Assembly: GCF_000315625.1 (NCBI RefSeq) | Contig: NW_005434402.1 | Span: 1 to 27,135, forward strand | Direction: 5' to 3' | From: Guillardia theta CCMP2712 | Taxonomy: Eukaryota; Cryptophyceae; Pyrenomonadales; Geminigeraceae | Length of the DNA stretch: 27,135 nt | Shown: positions 1 to 9,920 of the stretch, in pieces | How the letters are laid out: every line of letters begins with the position of its first letter | How positions within the stretch are numbered: the first letter of the stretch is position 1 | Program-made: the position numbers and the translations under genes | Notes under the pieces: model-generated | The model's database searches: none | What the model was told of the DNA's origin: nothing | The model's input: the letters and a program-made list of their open reading frames with translations, nothing else

Positions 1-11
1 TGGACGAGGAA

Positions 12-52
<41 letters not shown>

Positions 53-101
53 TGACGACGAGGAGGAGAATGACGACGAGAATGACGACGAGGAGGAGGA
101 G

Positions 102-133
<32 letters not shown>
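1..133. repeat. GACGAG-type hexanucleotide microsatellite
   Basis: An almost uninterrupted run of GACGAG/GAGGAC units with a few GATGACGAC interruptions, touching the left edge. On the plus strand it reads as an acidic Asp/Glu repeat. It lies inside the intron that follows the last visible exon of the minus-strand TMEM260-like gene, so I read it as intronic. Confidence 0.85.
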
Positions 134-136
<3 letters not shown>

Positions 137-176
137 CGGGAGAAAAACGGGGAGGAGGAGGAGACTCTGTGTTGAC

Positions 177-2182
177 CTGCACAGCAGCGGCAGCGATGAC
201 GAGAGGAGCGACGAACTTGGATCTCCACTGGTCGATTCGTTTCATGACGGCACAGACTCCCACACCTGGCCGACGTGAAATGAGATTGACTGGGAGAAAA
301 TGAGAGAAGAGGAGGAGGAGAAAGAAGAAACAGGAACTTGGCTGAGATGTCAAGTGAGTTATGACAAGAGGGGCGGAGGGAAGACAAGGTGGAGAGATGA
401 AGAGAGCAGAACAATCGAAATTTCAAGTCATCATAACACACAAGCATCACAAGTATCACACCTCATGACAAAGTAACAACATCTCAACAGCGTTGAGGGA
501 ACAAGAATCGTCACCGATGAAGACCGACACGACCAAGTTGGCTTGCATCCAAAACCTCTTAAGAACCCCGAGGTGCATCTGGCACAATCTTCAGTGCCCG
601 GCGGACTTACCAGCACTCACCTGGCTCTTGTCCGGGAGGTTTGAGAGGGAGCCGAAGACAAGGAGGTAGAAGGAGAGGAGGTACAACAGCTCCTTAGCAA
701 CAACATGCTCACACCTCGCAGCTGAATCTGTCTTGTCCTTGTCTCTCACGTTCTTCTTGCCACCTGCTGTCATCATTAACAGATGTTCCTCTTGCCCCTC
801 GTGTGACCTGTGAAGAGGTAGAAGAATCCGACGACTGCGAGCAAGACGCCAACGTAGTGCGTTTGTTGCAGGAGCTCCCAACCAAACTTGACGAGGAAGT
901 TTGTAAGGTTGGTTTGTACCTGCCCTTCATCTCATTTCCTCCCATCATCTTCCAGTCTCTTCAACCTGCTGATCATCACCAGAGTACAACCGAAAAGTTC
1001 CTGAGAGCAAGACATGTTATGAACGTGTTGCGAAGTTATGAGCGTGAAACAACATCACATCACCATATTCTGATCGAAGCACGTGTCTGATCAACCCTTC
1101 CATGCTATCTGTCGCTCCCCACGATCCTGCACTGATAGTCAGCCCTCAGAGCTTCCTCCACTTCTTCCTCTGCCACCGTCAACCTTCCCTGCCTCCTCTC
1201 CCTCCTCTCCCTCCATCCCCCACTCTTCTCGCCTCGTGTCTCTCCTCCCCTCCCACTTGCTCACCAAGAGGAGGGTGTGCTGCGGCGACCACTAGGTACG
1301 CATAGGGAAGCAAACCAACGAGTCCCCAGAAGCAGAGGGAGAGGAAGAGGCGAGGACGGAGTAAGAGGCCAGGCTCCTGCATACTGTTCTCAGGGAAGGG
1401 AATGCTGAAGGCGAGGATGCGTGGGGAGAGCAGAGCAAGAACGAGGATGAGGGGAGCAGGAGCAGGAGCAGGAGCAGGGGCAGGAGCAGGAGCAGGAGCA
1501 GGAGCAGAAGAGGGGAGTTGCCTTCTTGATGTTCATGGATACGATGGGAAGAGCATAGAACATGATGGTGTGCTGGTTGCTGAGACCAAGTCCGATGACC
1601 ATTGCTGCTGTCTGAGCATCTGATATGATCGCCGTCATGCTCTGTCCTCGATTTCCACACTCAATCATCAACTTCTTACCCTTGGGATCTTTTGTGAGAG
1701 CAAATCTATCAAGTCCGTCAAGCCATGAGAGAGGTTCAGTGGGAAACAGCACCTGAGGTGAAGGAAGAGCAGAACGGCGACAAACATGTTGTTCATCGCA
1801 AACACTTCAGCATGTGTTGCGTATGTCCAGACGAGAGGCGAAAAGGCAAAAGAGAAAGCGCTCCATGCTGAAACAAACCTTCGCCTCGCATCAACAAGGT
1901 GGGAGAAAACAAGAGCTCAGTACCTCGAACAATCGAGCTCGTCATCGCCATGCTTGCTTGCGCTTGACTGAACGATCTTAGTTCGCAGGAGGAGCTGAGC
2001 AGCACAAGTTTGTCAAGGGATTCAACAACATGTCATCGTTACGTTTGACACGCTGAAAAGAAACCAGCGGCGATCGAGGCTGACAGAGCTGACAGCAAGT
2101 TGACACGGAAGGCTGGCGACCCTGGGTCGCAAACATGAGAGTTGAACCCCTTCAATCCATCCCCTCTCCTCCTCAACATCAA

Positions 2183-2217
<35 letters not shown>

Positions 2218-2254
2218 ACATCAACATCAACATCATCATCATCATCAACATCAA

Positions 2255-2286
<32 letters not shown>

Positions 2287-2728
2287 ACACCATCCTCCAG
2301 CCCCTTCCCCTCCCTCCCCCTTCCCCTCCCTCCCCCTTCCCCTCCCTCCCCCTCTCCCTCTCTCTCCCTCTCCCTCATCATCAACTTCAAATCTTCTCCT
2401 AGTCATCTTCATCGAAGCTACCATAGGGGATGGCGCGTACGAAGATCGCTCCCAACTATCATGAAGAGATCAGCAAAGACTTAAGGCGCATAAGACCCTC
2501 ACAATGGTGTGCAGGGGGTAGCCAGGAGGGTGAGCAACTCCAAGATTGCAACAAGTAGCAACCTGCAAGGTCCTTTCATCCATCTTCATACCACCCATGA
2601 CGTCACTGTACCAAGTCCCCGCTATCACCTCCTCCCACCGTTCGATACATGGTGGACACATAGATGGCGAAACAAGCGCAGGTCACGGAGAGAGACCAGA
2701 TCAAGTCTGTTCTGTCCAGCCTGCTCAT
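177..2728 (-). CDS. TMEM260/DUF2723-like membrane protein O-mannosyltransferase, 3' end beyond the left edge
   Basis: Animal TMEM260 is an ER multi-pass protein O-mannosyltransferase; the role here is inferred from family. Fourteen exons join in frame on the minus strand: 2728-2612, 2562-2503, 2455-2422, 2121-2043, 1994-1924, 1867-1753, 1639-1543, 1376-1265, 1126-1064, 1000-966, 919-808, 766-621, 578-515 and 265-177, about 398 residues. Family landmarks appear in order: GGGDSGDL at the first membrane segment, LGVAHPPGYPLHT, FRVNLLSALSASIAAG, THAEVFAMNN, GLGLSNQHT, GLLPYAYL, SWGATDS, EYGTFRLYSG, LLVFGSLSNLP and RFWMQANLVV. Start is the ATG at 2728, just before the first hydrophobic helix. Introns are 41-300 nt and several hold microsatellites. 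The exon at 1639-1543 has the least certain 5' border, and the 46-nt intron at 920-965 starts GTTGAA. The C-terminal part is missing from the window. Confidence 0.85.
1453..1507. repeat. GGAGCA hexanucleotide tandem repeat
   Basis: About nine units of GGAGCA with one GGGGCA variant. It lies in the TMEM260-like intron between the exon ending at 1543 and the exon starting at 1376. The same motif in the other orientation occurs at 15572-15633. Confidence 0.9.
2174..2377. repeat. CAT/CAA trinucleotide array followed by a C/T-rich tract
   Basis: A CAT array with CAA interruptions (2174-2286) is followed by a pure pyrimidine tract of CCCTTCCCCTCC-like units (to 2377). Both lie in the 300-nt TMEM260-like intron 2122-2421. 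The tract gives spurious His-, Asp- and Met-rich open frames on both strands. Confidence 0.9.
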
Positions 2729-3262
2729 GGAGGTAGCAGGTAAGTTCCATGCTCGTCCTTCCGGGACCGTGAAAAGAAAAGGGATAACAAAGAAGGTGAT
2801 GATGATTGCTTTTACATGCGATGACACTTGTGAGGATGCGAAAATTTGTGAGCTCTCACACAGATTTTCTTTGTTCAAATTGTCTGATACTTTCAGCAGA
2901 TTCGGAAATGCAGCCCTCGATCTCTTTCCCTTTACCCACTTCCGATTCCAGTCTCTCTGCCCCTTCCCCTCCCTCTCCTGTTTGCTTCCCTGGTCTTGAT
3001 CTCTCTCTCTCATACACATACACTCCCACACACACCGTGTTTGCCATGATCCTCCTTCTCGTTCTCTCCCTCCCTCCTCCCTCCTCCCTCCTCCCTCCTC
3101 CCTCCTCCCTCCTCCCTCCTCCCTCCTCCCTCCTCCCTCCTCCCCTCCTCCCTCCTCCCTCCCCTTCTTCCCACTCTCCCATCTCCTCACCTCGCTCTTC
3201 CTCTTGCATCTTCTCCTGCATTCTCACCTGCTGCCCTGCCTCGCCATGATCCGCAATCCTTC
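2729..3262. other. Upstream region of the TMEM260-like gene; no gene seen
   Basis: This stretch lies 5' of the minus-strand TMEM260-like ATG. I found no family match or consistent exon chain on either strand. Its main content is a long C/T-rich stretch from about 2945 to 3235. Promoter elements may lie here but none is recognisable. Confidence 0.5.
3067..3162. repeat. CTCCCTC heptanucleotide tandem repeat
   Basis: More than ten near-perfect units of CTCCCTC form a strand-asymmetric pyrimidine tract. On the minus strand it is a polypurine run that reads as Arg/Glu/Gly-rich shadow frames. Confidence 0.9.
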
Positions 3263-3374
3263 TTGATGGGAAACAAGCTCAAACTACTTAATTTAACCCA
3301 TAAGTCTCTTAAATTAACCAGAAACATGTTAACTGAACTTCCGAACTCAACTCGGAGGTCAACTCATCAGTCAC

Positions 3375-3625
3375 TAGTCGGAGCCTCCGACGAGGCTCCG
3401 GGAGCCAGAGAGCCGGCCCATCGCGGGCCGTGGCATGCCACACTGAAGGCTACTAGCTTCAGTAGCGATGAGCCCGGACTCCAGACAAGTGGCCACCGGG
3501 CCCAGCCACCGGGCCCGGCACACTGCTCATCAGGCCGGCCAGGCCACCCCGGCTGACACGGAGCCTTTACGCAGTCACGGTCACCGCCGGGTGCGGGCGC
3601 GAAGTTTGGCACTGCTTGCAACGGA
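3375..3625. repeat. GC-rich block with nested hairpins (core type, copy 1)
   Basis: A sharply bounded GC-rich island between AT-richer flanks. It contains a perfect 9-bp stem with 4-nt loop at 3379-3400 (CGGAGCCTC / GAGGCTCCG), the 12-bp palindrome GTGGCATGCCAC, a 7-bp stem ACTGAAG / CTTCAGT, and a direct repeat of GCCACCGGGCCC. No coding frame is convincing. It resembles the blocks at 5955-6390 and 9040-9240 in composition and palindrome density. Confidence 0.55.
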
Positions 3626-3953
3626 ATTGAGTTGCCGCCCGGCCTCGTCGGAACACGGAACTCAGCGGTAGTAGAACCATGACGGATTTGAATTCTAAGC
3701 AACGAAAACACAGATACACGGTTATTTCATTCACGCGTTGACACAAATAGAGGTCAGTGCCGACCCAATATAGCAGGCCGCATGACAAAAATAAGATCTA
3801 CACAGAAGACTCATGATTCTAACACAGCAGAGACGAGGCCTCCACCAAGTTTATCATCATCCTTTCCTGTGGCATTGCTTTGAAATTTACCCATCTGAGC
3901 TTGAGAGCAAGAGAAAGCGCACAGACAAACCCCAACCAACGACCCTGACAAGT

Positions 3954-4636
3954 TTACAAGATGGTGCAGCCCCCTTTCTTCTTGGGTTCAGGCTTTGGCG
4001 GCTTCAGCGCGCACTTGATGGCCTCATCGAAAACTCTCTTCAAACCATGCTGAGTCAATGCAGAGCATTCCAGGTACTTCACCGCCTTGACCTTGTTCGC
4101 CATGGCTTTCCCCTGCTCCTCTGTGACTGGCCTCTGCTTCTCTTCTTCCAATTTCTTAATTATCTGGGGCTCGTTGCGCAAATCAATCTTGGTTCCAACT
4201 AGGATGATTGGAACACCCGGCGCATGATGTTGCAACTCCTTATACCACTTATGTTCCACGTTCTCTAGCGAAGTTGGATTGACGACAGAAAAGCAAACAA
4301 GGAACACGTCCGTCTGGGGGTAGCTGAGGGGTCTCAACCTGTCGTAGTCTTCTTGTCCTACAAGTATACATCTGTTAGCAAACAATCGGTCTTGAACACA
4401 AGGGATCAGACCTGCTGTATCCCATAATCCCAACGTCACAGGTTTTTCTTCAACCATTACATTTGCACTGTAATTATCGAAAACGGTGGGGATGTAATCC
4501 TGAGGAAAGGAGTTGGTTGTATCTGTTGATCTGTTAGAGTTCCTATGATAGGCACAAGTAAAAAATTACAGCTGATAAGCATGCACGTCTTTCCCACAGC
4601 ACCATCGCCAACAACAACGCACTTGATCGACCGCAT
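3954..4636 (-). CDS. Rac/Rho-family small GTPase
   Basis: Predicted plasma-membrane molecular switch for actin and polarity signalling. Three exons (4636-4570, 4522-4412, 4357-3954) give 193 residues, the normal Rac length. The P-loop GDGAVGKT is at 10-17, switch I is in [11 protein letters not shown], and the [14 protein letters not shown] switch II motif forms only after splicing. The guanine motifs GTKIDL and CSAL are present, as is the Rho insert region. The C terminus is a basic stretch plus CTIL, a CAAX box expected to be geranylgeranylated. The ATG at 4636 aligns with the Rac start. An in-frame frame continues upstream, but an acceptor-like CAG directly before the ATG suggests a 5' UTR intron. 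Introns are 47 nt (4523-4569) and 54 nt (4358-4411). Rac is a closer fit than Cdc42 from the switch and C-terminal sequence. Confidence 0.96.
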
Positions 4637-5385
4637 CTGCTCAGTAGCTATTAGTAAGTAAACTTTTAGACAGAAAACGAGCTTTATCGCTCTGAAGGTG
4701 TAATTCAGAGCAGACATAAGACGGAGACCAAAACAATGAATATTCTATTGTGCAAAGAAAACATATTTGACAAGAAATTTCAGCACTTTCCGGTTCCTGT
4801 TCAAGCCAAATTCTGAAACTGATACCCTCTTCAGTGGAATGAGTATAAGTGTAGCATTCACAAAAAAGATTTCCATCTGCAACTTGAAAGTGCATCTACT
4901 CGACACAAGAAATCGTTGATAGCTCTAATCGTTTCTTATTTTCACTCTGGAGACTGAGTATTTGCTTCCTTCAAACAGCAGCCTTGTCTGCACTACTTTC
5001 GCAACTTCCAGTGAATGTGAGCAACATCCCTCTATAGACACTGTCCATTTTGATCAGAGTAGATTTCTTACTTCTACGCAGCTCTTCGTGTTTAATGCAT
5101 TTTCCACGCTCAACCAACCATTCCATCAAGTACGCTCTGAGCTGACCTCGCCGACTTCACAAGGTCCTTGAACCATCAACTCTTTCTGTATGTCTGAAGC
5201 GCTAGCTTCCAGTCTACGACTCAAGATAGATTGCCGATGGCGATCATAGGCGCCTCTGTCCTCTGGCCTCTGTTTCTCTCTCCCCTCCTCCTCCCTCTCT
5301 CTGACCCGCCATTGCTGCCTTCCACCGCAACAGCTCCTCGACGACCCTCCGCCTCGACCTGCAGTACCCCACCCCTTCATAGTCC
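4637..5385. other. Spacer upstream of the Rac gene; no gene seen
   Basis: Moderate GC with no family match and no exon chain I could join. The first part probably holds the 5' UTR and promoter of the Rac gene. From about 5230 the sequence becomes pyrimidine-rich and grades into the next repeat block. Confidence 0.5.
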
Positions 5386-5935
5386 GTACACCCTACCACC
5401 ATACCGACTTCCCTACCCACCCCTTGCATTCAGCTCCCCCGATATATTCTCAAAAAGTACCCCTCTAATTACCACCCACTGTTGTCCTGCAGAACAAGCC
5501 ATGTAATATGTACCCCACCCCCCATTGGACTTGTACCACCTACCATCTAATCATGTAAATTCCCACCACCACTAGTACCTGACCCTTCTCTCGACTAGGG
5601 ACTACCCCCTGGTAGAGGACAAATTGAGGTTCGGGGGGAATACACCCGTCCTTCTGTACCCACCCATAACGACAAGGGTAAGCCACTGGGGAAAGGATGG
5701 GTAGGGTAATGCCTCTATGACAAATCCTCTGTATTATTAGTTTTGTCTTTATATTAATTTTAAAAATGTCGGCACCAGCAACGATATCCACCCCCCTACG
5801 TAATTTAACAATGTGAGTACCCCTACCATCCTAAATGCAGTAAAGTACCATGTGTTTCCTCTATGGTACTACCCTACAAACTCAGACTACCCCACATTCT
5901 CGACAAGTACCCTCTGTGGGACTGGCACCACGGTG
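5386..5935. repeat. TACCCC-rich low-complexity block (plus strand C-rich)
   Basis: Runs of three to six C separated by TA, A or ACC recur throughout (GTACCCCACC, AGTACCCCTACC, CTACCCCC), with few G runs on the same strand except around 5625-5700. No coding frame is credible. The same word bias occurs at 8591-9000, 9345-9920, 15930-16640 and 23370-24170, which suggests copies of one family. It ends directly at a GC-rich core. Confidence 0.6.
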
Positions 5936-5954
5936 AGTCATCACTCCTGTCTGA

Positions 5955-6390
5955 CGGTTTCAAAGACCGTTGACAGGGCGCCGGGTTGGCGGCGCCGGGG
6001 GCCCCGCCCGGGCCGGGTCACGTCCGGGGCGGGCCACCGTGTGGCACTGCCAGGCTCGGACTGCCGCCATGATGTCTGAGTCAGCTTGCCTTACGGAGTA
6101 CGGTAGACCCGGTGACCGGGCCGGGGTCCGATCCGGCCCGCCGTCATGATGCGCGCCGCCGGGCCGGCCGGGCTGCCACCGTGAGTCATCACAGTTCACT
6201 TGAAGTGTCACGTTAAGCGCGCCCGGCGGGCGGCCGCGGAGGCTGGAGTGCCACCGCACTGTACTCGGACTGGCCGGCCCGCCGCCCGGGGGGGGGTGAC
6301 CGGCGGGCGTTAGTGACGAGGCCGGGCACTCAGCGGCTCAGTCGCGGCAGCCAGTGCCCGTCCGCCGCCGATCCCCCGGGCGATTCGCCA
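5955..6390. repeat. GC-rich palindromic block (core type, copy 2)
   Basis: Extremely GC-rich, with GGCGGCGCCGG, GGGGCCCCGCCCGGGCC and similar self-complementary runs. GTGAGTCATCAC occurs at 5933-5944, on the border, and again at 6181-6192. GTGGCACTGCCAGG and GAGTGCCACCGCACTG are partial inverted copies of each other. Open frames on both strands are composition artefacts. Possible identities are a dispersed repeat, a transposon end or a structured non-coding element. Confidence 0.55.
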
Positions 6391-8590
6391 CTGATCATAG
6401 CGTTGACATTTTGCTTTGTCTGCTTTGGGCTGTATGACGGTTTTCCCGTGAGGGGTTTGTTCTGCTTTCTATGTGGATTGGGGGGTGGCGTGTTTGAGGA
6501 TTTCAAACAGGGTCCAAATTTCAGGTTTATAACTCTGATGTTGTTTTCCAATAAGATATTTTAAACTGTATTGTGGAATGGTTGAGTATAAACAGAGAAG
6601 TAGGGCTGCACCCCAGAAGTTGCACTGAGATCATGGGGTAGTCGACTAACTAATTTGTAGAGCCTTCTTATGGTACAATTTTATCAACAAGTTTGAACGA
6701 CCTCTCTACACGCCATGAGCCTCCCCTTGTTCGGGGCACGTCGCACCGCTCTGTACTGCCCTAACCATGGCTCGCAAACAGCGAGCCCGCGGCAGCGTGT
6801 GCAGACATCAGATGTTCACCGAACCTCCTCATGGGAAATTCCTGAGGTGTAGAGATGATGATCCTTGAGGAGTGCTTCGTACAGTGCGTGGATCTCACGA
6901 AAAATCGTTTGGTGAGCGAAGAGCATCAATAATACAAGTGAAAATCACCATCACAGGGATACGTTGCAATCGAAACCGGGTTGTGAAATACCCTAAGCTA
7001 TCTGCGATGCATGACAGGGAAACTGAGTTGGAGTAGATGGATGGAGATTACACACAAGACGACAGGGAATCATCATCCGACGGTGACTGGATTGTTCAAA
7101 AGCCGTACAGTCACCAGTGAGCTCAAGAACATATGTTTTCACGATGATGGCTGATAGGCTCGCAAGACATACAGTGCATTTTAGCAGTGGGCTGCTCGAT
7201 TGCTTGAAACCACGATGATCCACAGCACTATCGAATGATAACAAGCAAGTCCAGTGGTTCGTGAAGGATTCTTCATCCGGTTTTCAAGGATGTGTTGGAA
7301 CGATGAAACATGTTGCAAATCACCAAGGTCTATGCCATTTGATCACATGATGCATCATCTAAATATTACTGGTGTGAACTTGCATCAGATCGTGTGTCCA
7401 TCAATGAGCCGCTGCCAAGCAGATGATACGGTCACAGCAAACACGAGCACTTTGAAGATGCTGATATTCCAGGCCGTACAGCATTTATGATGTGGCTACA
7501 TGTCACATGCTTCTTGGTTAACACAGAAGTAACTTCGCCAGGCAAAAGATGGAACGTCGTCAGGATTACAAGGAGGTCGGTTGTGCTTTTACCCAGATTG
7601 AAACGCTTGTAATAAAGATATGATCACCTGAATGTGGAATTCTGTTTATTGATTCACAGTGTTTGTCGTTCGTGTACAATCATCGAGTGCTTGCTCTGTT
7701 GAACAAGGCACCCCTCTGTAGAGCCAAATGCGACAAGAACACTACTGTTGCATGGTAGCATTGCGAACTGTCCAAACAAGGCAGGATTGATTCGAAGAAC
7801 ATCTCATTTATTGATATCAGATTCATCTGCACATTGTTTCATTTCTAACTAGGTTTCTGCAGCGTTGTGGAAATGTCATGACAGAGGAAGAACTTAGTTG
7901 CAGTGCAGAAAAATCATCCAACGTCATGAAACATGGAAATGCAATTGTCAATGCACTTGATCATGGGTATAGTGATTCATGATCAACAACGATGATTCAA
8001 AGTCATCTATCCTGGCAGGTAAAGAAATCCTTTGTGCAAACGTCTCTTCATGCATCATTGAACGGTTGAGCATGTAAAGCTTTCTCTATAGAAAAGTGAG
8101 GTGCATGAATCCTGACCGTAAGACTAGAAGAATTCAAAGTGAGTGATGACATGAGAACACATATCTAGACAGCAAAGTCGCTTAAGGTACAGTTTGATAT
8201 ACAAATTTCTCACAAATCATGCATTTGAGCTCAACGTTCAACCTACGGCAATTTGAAAGGAGGGTCAATCAGAGTTGATTCTGTTCAATGGTGAATCTAT
8301 CATTAGTTGCTTAGCTGTTCATGAAAATTTCATCTTGTCTTCGAAGAATATTTTCAAGTACACACGCGGATTGTTTGTACCTAGGGTGCATATTCCAGTA
8401 CACGATGGATGATTCAAACCTTGGCCCAACCTGCAGAGTTGAGAAAGAAGCTCGATCATCTCTTACAGGTATGATATGAGATCTTCATCTCATTCCTATC
8501 TCAGTTGGGTTGGATTCGAAGTCTCTCAATATCAAGGTTCATCCTCGCGAGTCAGGAATGCACCATTTCATCGCCTCTTGCTCGTCCAGG
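6391..8590. other. Long gene-poor spacer
   Basis: About 2.2 kb of AT-richer sequence with short open frames only. I found no recognisable protein motifs, no consistent splice-joined frame and no tRNA-like fold. A 33-codon frame starting MARKQRARGS near 6767 superficially resembles a basic histone tail but does not continue. Degenerate repeats cannot be excluded. Confidence 0.4.
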
Positions 8591-9000
8591 GAGAGGGGGC
8601 TTGGGGAATGAGAAATGGGGGCTACCCCCCACCCCCTATCACAGAGTTTCAAACTGGTTCGAAGGTGGGTAGTTGAGGGTGCTCCATACCCACCCCACCC
8701 CCCAACGAAAGTCAAACGGAGGGGTTCTTGGAAGTCGAAGTTCCGACCAGTTTGGCCCTCGTTTTGTACCATATAAACGCTGCAATATTAAGTTGGTACC
8801 ACAGATACTTCTAAAATTCGTACTTTTACTTTGGTTTGGCGTGGTGAGGTGTCCAAGCAACCAAATTCAAATCACCCTACCCCTCTTTGGCCCTGCGCAG
8901 CAACGATTTTCCTAAGAGCGAGTACCCTCCTACACGCCTTCTCAAAGTAGGGTACTCCCACATGGCATGAAATGAAGGGACCCCACAGGCCCTTCGAAAA
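8591..9000. repeat. C-rich low-complexity block flanking a GC-rich core
   Basis: Word bias as in 5386-5935: ACCCCCCACCCCC, CCATACCCACCCC, GAGTACCCTCC. It also holds some GGGTA words and an A run near 8998-9007. It sits immediately left of the GC-rich core at 9040-9240. Confidence 0.5.
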
Positions 9001-9039
9001 AAAAAAATCTTGCCAATTTTTCCTATGAGCACCCGGCCG

Positions 9040-9240
9040 GAAAAGCAACGCTATGTTCTCACCGTCACTGACCGTCGCAGTGATCGGATGCGCCGCGGCG
9101 CCGGGGACTCCTCGCCGGGAGCCGCTAGGGCCTGACTCACGGTGCTGACTCGTCACTGGCACAGTGCCGCCGGCCCCCGGCGTTCCGGTTCAACTGAGTC
9201 CGAGTCAGGCCGCGGCCCGGCCCGGCCCGGCCGCATTCAA
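9040..9240. repeat. GC-rich palindromic block (core type, copy 3)
   Basis: Short GC-rich island with CGCCGCGGCGCCGG and triple GGCCC/CCCGG runs, plus GGCACAGTGCC. On the minus strand it carries CACCGTGAGTCA, which also occurs in copy 2 at 6178-6189. It is bordered on both sides by C- or G-rich low-complexity blocks. Confidence 0.5.
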
Positions 9241-9344
9241 GTACTTGTACTATAGTACTGGCACGGTACTCTCTAATCATTGAAGTGGCGGATGAAGACG
9301 AAAAAAGACTCTGCGAGGTTGACAGCCTTGATGACTCCGGCACC

Positions 9345-9920
9345 GAAGGTACTTGAAGGTTTCCTGGTGGGTGAGGGTGGGGTGGTACCCGTCTTTGATA
9401 CTGTCAAGATGAATTTCGGGGGCCGAGTAACGCGAGGGTGGGTGATGAACAGATACGTGGGGGGTGGGGGAGGAGGGGGTACTGTCAGAGGTACTTTCTG
9501 GGGTCACGGGGGAGGGGGAGAAGTTTTTCGGGTAGGGGGTGCATCTTGTTGGAGGGGAGGAAGGGGTGGGTAGTACTGCCATACCTGGGCTGACGATAGT
9601 AAAGCGAGGGGTGGGAAAATATGGTGGGTGGGTAGTGATGTCGAGGGTAGACCAAAAAGGAAGGAACGAAAGAAAAGAAGGTTCTGGGATTGGGTAGGGG
9701 TGGTTGACCACGGGTGTAAATAAGGGGATTTTATGGGGTGAATTTCAAACGTGACACCAAAGGGGGCAGGGTGCGCGAAGGGGTGGTCAACGAAATGATT
9801 GAGTAGGAAAAAAAACGATTTCAGCTTCTTTTGGAGATTTGTTCCTATTTTGGGTTCCTCGGTCGGTGCTGGATATTTTCGGTGGGGGTGGATAAAGGTT
9901 CTCAATACTTCACAAAATAA
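9345..9920. repeat. GGGGTA-rich low-complexity block (plus strand G-rich)
   Basis: The reverse-strand counterpart of the TACCCC-rich blocks: GGGTGAGGGTGGGG, GGGGTGGGGGAGG, GGGTAGGGGTGG. No supported coding frame. With 8591-9000 on the other side of the core, it gives a C-rich / core / G-rich arrangement. Confidence 0.5.

Noticed and set aside
3-278. Acidic Asp/Glu-rich plus-strand frame, like a nucleolar protein tail
   Set aside because: It is antisense to the TMEM260-like exon 177-265 and to the microsatellite in the next intron. The minus-strand reading has clear family similarity and good splice sites.
1390-1660. Ala-Gly and Cys-Ser repeat proteins
   Set aside because: They are translations of the GGAGCA hexamer array in an intron; the real coding part is the short exon 1543-1639 on the minus strand.
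2022-2464. His-rich, Asp-rich and Met-rich frames on both strands
   Set aside because: All are translations of a CAT/ATG trinucleotide array and a pyrimidine tract inside a 300-nt intron.
3367-3711. Open frames in the GC-rich block downstream of the Rac gene
   Set aside because: GC-rich DNA has few stops; translations are Pro/Gly/Ala/Arg-rich without motifs, and the DNA is palindrome-dense.
4358-4411. An 18-residue insertion in the Rac switch II region
   Set aside because: It has GT and AG ends, and removing it restores [14 protein letters not shown] exactly, so it is an intron, although retention is noted as a finding.
5960-6259. Arg/Pro-rich frame in the GC-rich core
   Set aside because: Same composition effect; both strands are equally open.
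6767-6868. Histone-like N terminus (MARKQRARGS)
   Set aside because: Only 33 codons, no histone core follows in any frame, and no splice-joined continuation was found.
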